Below are positions 7,890 to 11,040 of a stretch of DNA of 11,040 bases, piece by piece. Made by a program: the position numbers and the translations under genes. The stretch comes from Bacteroidales bacterium (lineage in GTDB: Bacteria > Bacteroidota > Bacteroidia > Bacteroidales > P3). The stretch spans positions 1 to 11,040 of the forward strand of contig JAGCLI010000117.1 in assembly GCA_017647065.1 (NCBI GenBank). Reading direction: 5' to 3'. The first letter of the stretch is position 1, and every line of letters begins with the position of its first letter. A model generated the notes under the pieces. That model had not been told where the DNA came from, made no database searches, and worked only from the letters and a program-made list of their open reading frames with translations.

Positions 7890-8036
7890 CTATCTTTCGT
7901 CAGAAACAGTTAATTTATGTCTTCCGTGAGCTCTGCGAGCAGCTAAGACTCTTCTTCCATTAGCTGTAGACATTCTTTTTCTGAATCCGTGTTTGTTTAC
8001 TCTTTTTCTGCGTGAAGGTTGATATGTTCTTTTCAT
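7890..8036 (-). CDS. rpmH: 50S ribosomal protein L34
   Basis: 48 residues, starting [20 protein letters not shown] and continuing [19 protein letters not shown], a near-textbook L34 sequence rich in Arg and Lys; it ends HKLTVSDER before TAG. L34 is a small basic protein of the large ribosomal subunit that binds 23S rRNA. The start is fixed by the conserved MKRTYQPS opening. It has its own strong promoter and a terminator 50 bases downstream. In many bacteria rpmH sits beside rnpA and dnaA. Here its downstream neighbours are rlmD and leuS, and upstream is a divergent TPR-like gene, so the classical origin-linked arrangement is not present. Confidence 0.97.
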   Translation of the reverse strand: MKRTYQPSRRKRVNKHGFRKRMSTANGRRVLAARRAHGRHKLTVSDER

Positions 8037-8065
8037 TTTTATGTTGTTTTATTTTTTTCAGACTG

Positions 8066-8095
8066 CAAAAGTACAGCATTTTTTTGAAATAGCAA
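8066..8095 (-). promoter_or_regulatory. Promoter of rpmH
   Basis: On the reverse strand TTG (8095-8093), 19 bases, TACTTTTG (8073-8066). It is a full match to TTG-N19-TAnnTTTG. The leader is about 20-25 nt to the ATG at 8036. Confidence 0.82.
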
Positions 8096-8147
8096 CTACT
8101 TATTGTAAAAAAATTGTATTTTTACATTACTTTTTTCTCTTTTTTTC

Positions 8148-8177
8148 TTGGTACAACTAACATTTTTCGTAATTTTG
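8148..8177 (+). promoter_or_regulatory. Promoter of the TPR-like gene and secG
   Basis: TTG (8148-8150), 19 bases, TAATTTTG (8170-8177). Full consensus match with the same spacing as the rpmH promoter that it faces. The start codon at 8206 lies 28 bases after the -7 box. Confidence 0.82.
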
Positions 8178-8205
8178 CCAAACATTTGAATGTATTTTTA
8201 TTGGA

Positions 8206-8814
8206 ATGGATAAAAGACTCAACGATTTAATAGAATTAAACGATTGGCAAGTAGAACTAATAAACCTACTTGGCGTAGAAAGGTTGATATCAAAATATCC
8301 TTATTGTAACATTCTTTATATGTATGCAGCACGTTTTAGTAATATTCTAAACAATCAAAATAAAAACAAGTACAAAACTTTGTCTGCTGCCTACATTTCC
8401 GATAGAATTAGATTAAAAGATTTTTTGGAAGCTCCTATTATGGAAAATCCATATAAAAAACAATCTGTTGTAAAACAACAAAACAATAAAGATATTCTTG
8501 AAGAGATTAATCAATATACAGAGCCTGACTTAGGCGAAAACCCAACAAAAGAAGAGTTAATTGAGAGATTTTTAAAGATAGAAAACCCTAAGGTTTCGCA
8601 AAGTGAAGAAGATTTTTCTTCTTCTTTCACTATTGACAAGATTATCAAGAATAGTGCCTCAAAAGAGTTTAAAAACGTTACCGAAACAATGGCTAAAATT
8701 TACCTTCAACAAGGAAACAAAACTATGGCAATAAAAATTTATGAGCAGTTAATGATTGATAATCCAAAAAAAAGTGTTTACTTTGCAAATCGAATAAAAG
8801 AAATAAATAATTGA
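8206..8814 (+). CDS. TPR-like hypothetical protein upstream of secG
   Basis: 202 residues, no signal peptide or membrane segment, so cytoplasmic or peripheral. The N-terminal 70 residues are helical (LLGVERLISKYPYCNILYMY, then AARFSNIL). The middle (about 85-150) is charged and Asn/Gln/Glu-rich and probably disordered. Residues about 155-200 (ETMAKIYLQQGNKTMAIKIY followed by EQLMIDNPKKS) have the two-helix pattern of a tetratricopeptide repeat with the usual x-NP turn. The function is not known. The gene is 26 bases from secG and shares its promoter. I recall a similar unnamed TPR-like gene next to secG in other Bacteroidota, which would hint at a link with envelope biogenesis; that association is inference. 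Confidence 0.8.
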   Translation: MDKRLNDLIELNDWQVELINLLGVERLISKYPYCNILYMYAARFSNILNNQNKNKYKTLSAAYISDRIRLKDFLEAPIMENPYKKQSVVKQQNNKDILEEINQYTEPDLGENPTKEELIERFLKIENPKVSQSEEDFSSSFTIDKIIKNSASKEFKNVTETMAKIYLQQGNKTMAIKIYEQLMIDNPKKSVYFANRIKEINN

Positions 8815-8840
8815 ATAATCAATAAAAATAAGTTATAAAA

Positions 8841-9197
8841 ATGTTCGTATTATTAACCGTATTAATTGTTATAGTTGCAGTTTTGTTAGCAGCAGTTGTT
8901 CTTGTACAAAACTCAAAAGGTGGTGGATTAGCAGCAAACTTTGCTTCTCAAAATCAAATTATGGGTGTAAGAAAAACAGCTGATGTTTTAGAAAAAGCAA
9001 CTTGGATATTAGCAGTGGTAATGCTTGTTTTATGCCTTGTGGCTACAGCTTTAACACCAGGAAAGGTTAAAGTTGAAAACACAAATGGAACTCAATTAGA
9101 TCCTAATGCAATAAAAACTACCGTTCCTGCAAAACCACAAGCACCTGCAATGCCAATGGCACCTGCACAAAACAATCCAACAAATCCTGCTAACTAA
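8841..9197 (+). CDS. secG: Protein translocase subunit SecG
   Basis: 118 residues. SecG is the small accessory subunit of the SecYEG inner-membrane channel. Two membrane helices are visible at about 2-22 (FVLLTVLIVIVAVLLAAVVL) and about 53-70 (TWILAVVMLVLCLVATAL), separated by the conserved cytoplasmic loop containing NSKGGGLAANFASQNQIMG (24-42). The C-terminal tail after residue 72 is extended and rich in Pro, Ala and Asn, as is common in this phylum and probably unstructured. The TPR-like gene upstream is co-transcribed, and a strong terminator follows 20 bases after the stop. The ATG is preceded by an A-rich leader without an SD. Confidence 0.96.
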   Translation: MFVLLTVLIVIVAVLLAAVVLVQNSKGGGLAANFASQNQIMGVRKTADVLEKATWILAVVMLVLCLVATALTPGKVKVENTNGTQLDPNAIKTTVPAKPQAPAMPMAPAQNNPTNPAN

Positions 9198-9216
9198 GTT
9201 AGAGAAGATAGAATTA

Positions 9217-9255
9217 AAAAAAGCCGTGAACCTTTTAAAGTTTCACGGCTTTTTT
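9217..9255. terminator. Bidirectional terminator shared by secG and pgi
   Basis: The arms 9217-9230 (AAAAAAGCCGTGAA) and 9242-9255 are perfect complements around an 11-nt loop. Runs of A on one side and T on the other give each strand a U tail. It sits between the stops of convergent secG (9197) and pgi (9262). Confidence 0.92.
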
Positions 9256-9261
9256 AATTAT

Positions 9262-10548
9262 TTAAATTTTACCTAAAAGTTTAAACATATTATTTTTATA
9301 AGCCTCTACACCCGGTTGGTTAAAGGGATTAACTTTTAAAGCATAGGCACTTAACGCACAAGCAAACTCAAAGAAATATAATACTGCACCTAAAGTCTTT
9401 TCTTCTATCTTTTCTACTTCTATTCTCATTTGCGGTACACCGCCTTCAATATGTGCTTGTTGTGTTGCTTTGAGTGCTATTTTATTTATTTGATTTAATG
9501 AATGCGAAAGCAAGTAATTCAAACCATCTTTATTCTCTTGATCATAAGGAATATCTACTTTTTTATTATTATTCTTTACTTGCAAAACAGTTTCAAACAT
9601 TATTCTTTCGCCTTCTTGAATATATTGCCCCATAGAGTGAAGATCTGTTGTATTTAAAAGGCAAACAGGGAATAATCCTTTACCATTTTTACCTTCACTT
9701 TCACCAAAAAGTTGTTGCCACCAACGAGATAAATATTGTAAAGCAGGCAAATAAGTTAAGAATACTTCTATTTTCTTTCCTTTATTATATAATATATTCC
9801 TAAATGCAGCATATTGCCAAGCAGGATTACTCATCGACTTATCATTTATCAACACTTCTCTCATTTCTCTCGCACCTTGCATCAATGCTTCTATATCATA
9901 TCCCGCAACAGCAACAGGTAATAATCCCACAGGTGTCAAAACAGAAAATCTTCCACCAATATCATCTTTTATATCAAAGGTTTTGTACCCATTTTCATTA
10001 GCCAATCCTCTCAAAACACCCTTTGACTTATCGGTTATTGCAACTATTCTATTTTTTGCTTTATCTTTTCCATATTTTTCCTCCAATGCTTTTTTCAAAA
10101 TACGAAAAGCAATAGCAGGTTCTGTTGTTGTACCCGATTTTGATATTACACAAAGAGAAAAATCCCTTGTTTGCAAAATTCCTAACAAATCCGCCATATA
10201 ATCTTCCGAAAGATTCTCTCCTGCATACAAAACCAAAGGCGATTCTTTCTTAGGTTTCAAACTCTCAAAAGCACCACTCAATGCTTCAATCACTGCTCTT
10301 GCTCCAAGATATGAACCACCTATTCCTATAACTACAAGAATTTCATTATCTTCTCTTATTTTTTTTGCAACATTCTTTATTTCTAAAAGATTTTCTATCT
10401 GCAAAGGCAAATCCCTCCAACCTAAAAAATCATTCCCTTCACCATTTGCATTCATTATTAACTCGTGAGCAAGTAACATCTCTTTCTCACAAGTTTGCAA
10501 GTCTTGATTTAAACAAACTCCCGCAAAATCAAAATCAACTTTTATCAT
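9262..10548 (-). CDS. pgi: Glucose-6-phosphate isomerase
   Basis: 428 residues, the short bacterial form, compared with about 550 in E. coli. It interconverts glucose-6-phosphate and fructose-6-phosphate in the cytoplasm. The first sugar-isomerase (SIS) domain holds VIGIGGSYLGARAVIEAL (73-90) and ISKSGTTTEP (135-144), which bind the sugar phosphate. GGRFSVLTPVG (198-208) contains the conserved Arg200. Catalytic residues by family alignment are Glu283 in GESEGK, His304 in LHSMGQ and Lys418 in GVEAYK. QQAHIEGGVPQMRIE (363-377) is also conserved. All are present, so the enzyme should be active. Its -7 box lies just beyond the stop of the ung remnant, and the gene ends at the shared terminator with secG. 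Confidence 0.97.
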   Translation of the reverse strand: MIKVDFDFAGVCLNQDLQTCEKEMLLAHELIMNANGEGNDFLGWRDLPLQIENLLEIKNVAKKIREDNEILVVIGIGGSYLGARAVIEALSGAFESLKPKKESPLVLYAGENLSEDYMADLLGILQTRDFSLCVISKSGTTTEPAIAFRILKKALEEKYGKDKAKNRIVAITDKSKGVLRGLANENGYKTFDIKDDIGGRFSVLTPVGLLPVAVAGYDIEALMQGAREMREVLINDKSMSNPAWQYAAFRNILYNKGKKIEVFLTYLPALQYLSRWWQQLFGESEGKNGKGLFPVCLLNTTDLHSMGQYIQEGERIMFETVLQVKNNNKKVDIPYDQENKDGLNYLLSHSLNQINKIALKATQQAHIEGGVPQMRIEVEKIEEKTLGAVLYFFEFACALSAYALKVNPFNQPGVEAYKNNMFKLLGKI

Positions 10549-10569
10549 ACTTGAAGCATTTATTTTTTA

Positions 10570-10577
10570 CAAATATA
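10570..10577 (-). promoter_or_regulatory. Candidate -7 box of pgi
   Basis: The reverse strand reads TATATTTG, an exact TAnnTTTG match, 21 bases before the pgi ATG. No TTG lies at 19 bases. The nearest candidates give spacers of 12 or 25, so the -33 element would be weak and would fall inside the 3' end of the ung remnant. Confidence 0.5.
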
Positions 10578-10585
10578 CAACACTT

Positions 10586-10960
10586 TTACCAATCTATTGG
10601 TTCAATTCCTTTGGATTGTAAAAAATTATTAGTCAAAGAAAAATGTTTACAACCAAAAAATCCCCTATAAGAACTTAATGGAGAAGGGTGTGGTGCTTTT
10701 AAAATCAAGTGTTTATTTGGATCAATATACTTTCCTTTTTGTTGAGCATAAGAACCCCAAAGAATAAAAACTAAGTTCTCTTTTTTCTCTGCCAATATCC
10801 TTATAACACTATCGGTAAACTGTTCCCAACCCCTATTTTGATGCGAACCCGCTTTATGAGCCTCTACCGTAAGTGTAGCATTCAAAAGTAAAACCCCTTG
10901 ATTTGCCCAACGAGTTAAATCACCGCTTAAAGGCATATTTTTTCCTAAATCTTGACGAAT
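10586..10960 (-). pseudogene. ung: 5'-truncated uracil-DNA glycosylase (family 1), C-terminal half only
   Basis: The recognisable Ung sequence covers about 124 residues from IRQDLG (10960) to the normal family ending PIDW. It retains [20 protein letters not shown], the [10 protein letters not shown] helix, [10 protein letters not shown], and the uracil-pocket/catalytic motif [16 protein letters not shown]. Family 1 enzymes are about 220 residues. The missing N-terminal half carries GQDPYH with the catalytic Asp. The same frame reaches a stop at 11011-11009 only 25 codons upstream of the ATG at 10936, and none of the three reverse frames at 10961-11040 reads like Ung. The intact enzyme removes uracil from DNA; a product starting at the ATG at 10936 (116 residues) should be inactive. 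Whether this is a genuine pseudogene, a rearrangement or an assembly join near the edge cannot be decided here. Confidence 0.78.
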
Positions 10961-11040
10961 TAGGGATTGTTGGTGTAATAAAATTGATTGGAATTGTATC
11001 CATAATATTTATTGTAATAGGATATGTTATATTCTGAATA
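10961..11040. other. Sequence of unknown origin abutting the ung truncation point
   Basis: No Ung-like coding is found here on the reverse strand. One reverse frame is open from the edge to a TAA at 10962-10960, giving 26 Tyr/Asn-rich residues that could be the C-terminus of an outside gene. One forward frame is open to a TGA at 11035-11037 and would encode a hydrophobic, helix-like segment (for example [15 protein letters not shown]). Eighty bases are too few to choose between them. Confidence 0.35.

Overview
The window looks like chromosomal DNA from an AT-rich member of the Bacteroidota, probably Bacteroidales-like. The evidence is direct: four promoters or promoter parts fit the Bacteroidetes sigma consensus TTG-N19-TAnnTTTG (upstream of rpmH, the TPR-like gene and the small lipoprotein gene in full; upstream of pgi and the 1.4 kb divergent pair mainly in the -7 box). 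Shine-Dalgarno sequences are essentially absent and leader regions are A-rich. The gene set is also typical: a CarboxypepD_reg/plug outer-membrane receptor, a short-form Pgi, a 926-residue LeuRS, and a TPR-like gene followed by secG.

Layout from left to right. 1-1399 (-) is the N-terminal 466 residues of a TonB-dependent-receptor-like outer-membrane protein that runs off the left edge. It is transcribed divergently from a lipoprotein DNA/RNA non-specific endonuclease (1493-2293, +). A strong hairpin at 2311-2355 separates this from a convergent small lipoprotein gene (2500-2976, -), which has a BamE/SmpA-like pattern and an unusual C-terminal membrane helix. 3063-3513 is an AT-rich, repeat-bearing intergenic stretch with no convincing gene. 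3574-8036 (-) is a housekeeping block: rpmH (50S protein L34), then rlmD (23S rRNA m5U methyltransferase), then leuS (leucyl-tRNA synthetase), all serving translation. An intrinsic terminator lies between rpmH and rlmD. On the other strand, 8206-9197 holds a TPR-like protein and secG in one operon, ending at a bidirectional terminator shared with convergent pgi (9262-10548, -). At the right edge is a 5'-truncated uracil-DNA glycosylase gene (10586 to about 10960, -).

Most of the window is ordinary core genome, and I see no defence system, mobile element, CRISPR array or clearly new system. The points most worth a second look are: the abrupt loss of Ung homology at about 10960, which removes the catalytic half of the enzyme; a perfect 19-bp inverted repeat inside the rlmD coding sequence; the terminator placed just before the rlmD start codon; the cluster of GAAATTTC palindromes and nested inverted repeats at 3121-3443; and the dual-anchored lipoprotein at 2500-2976.
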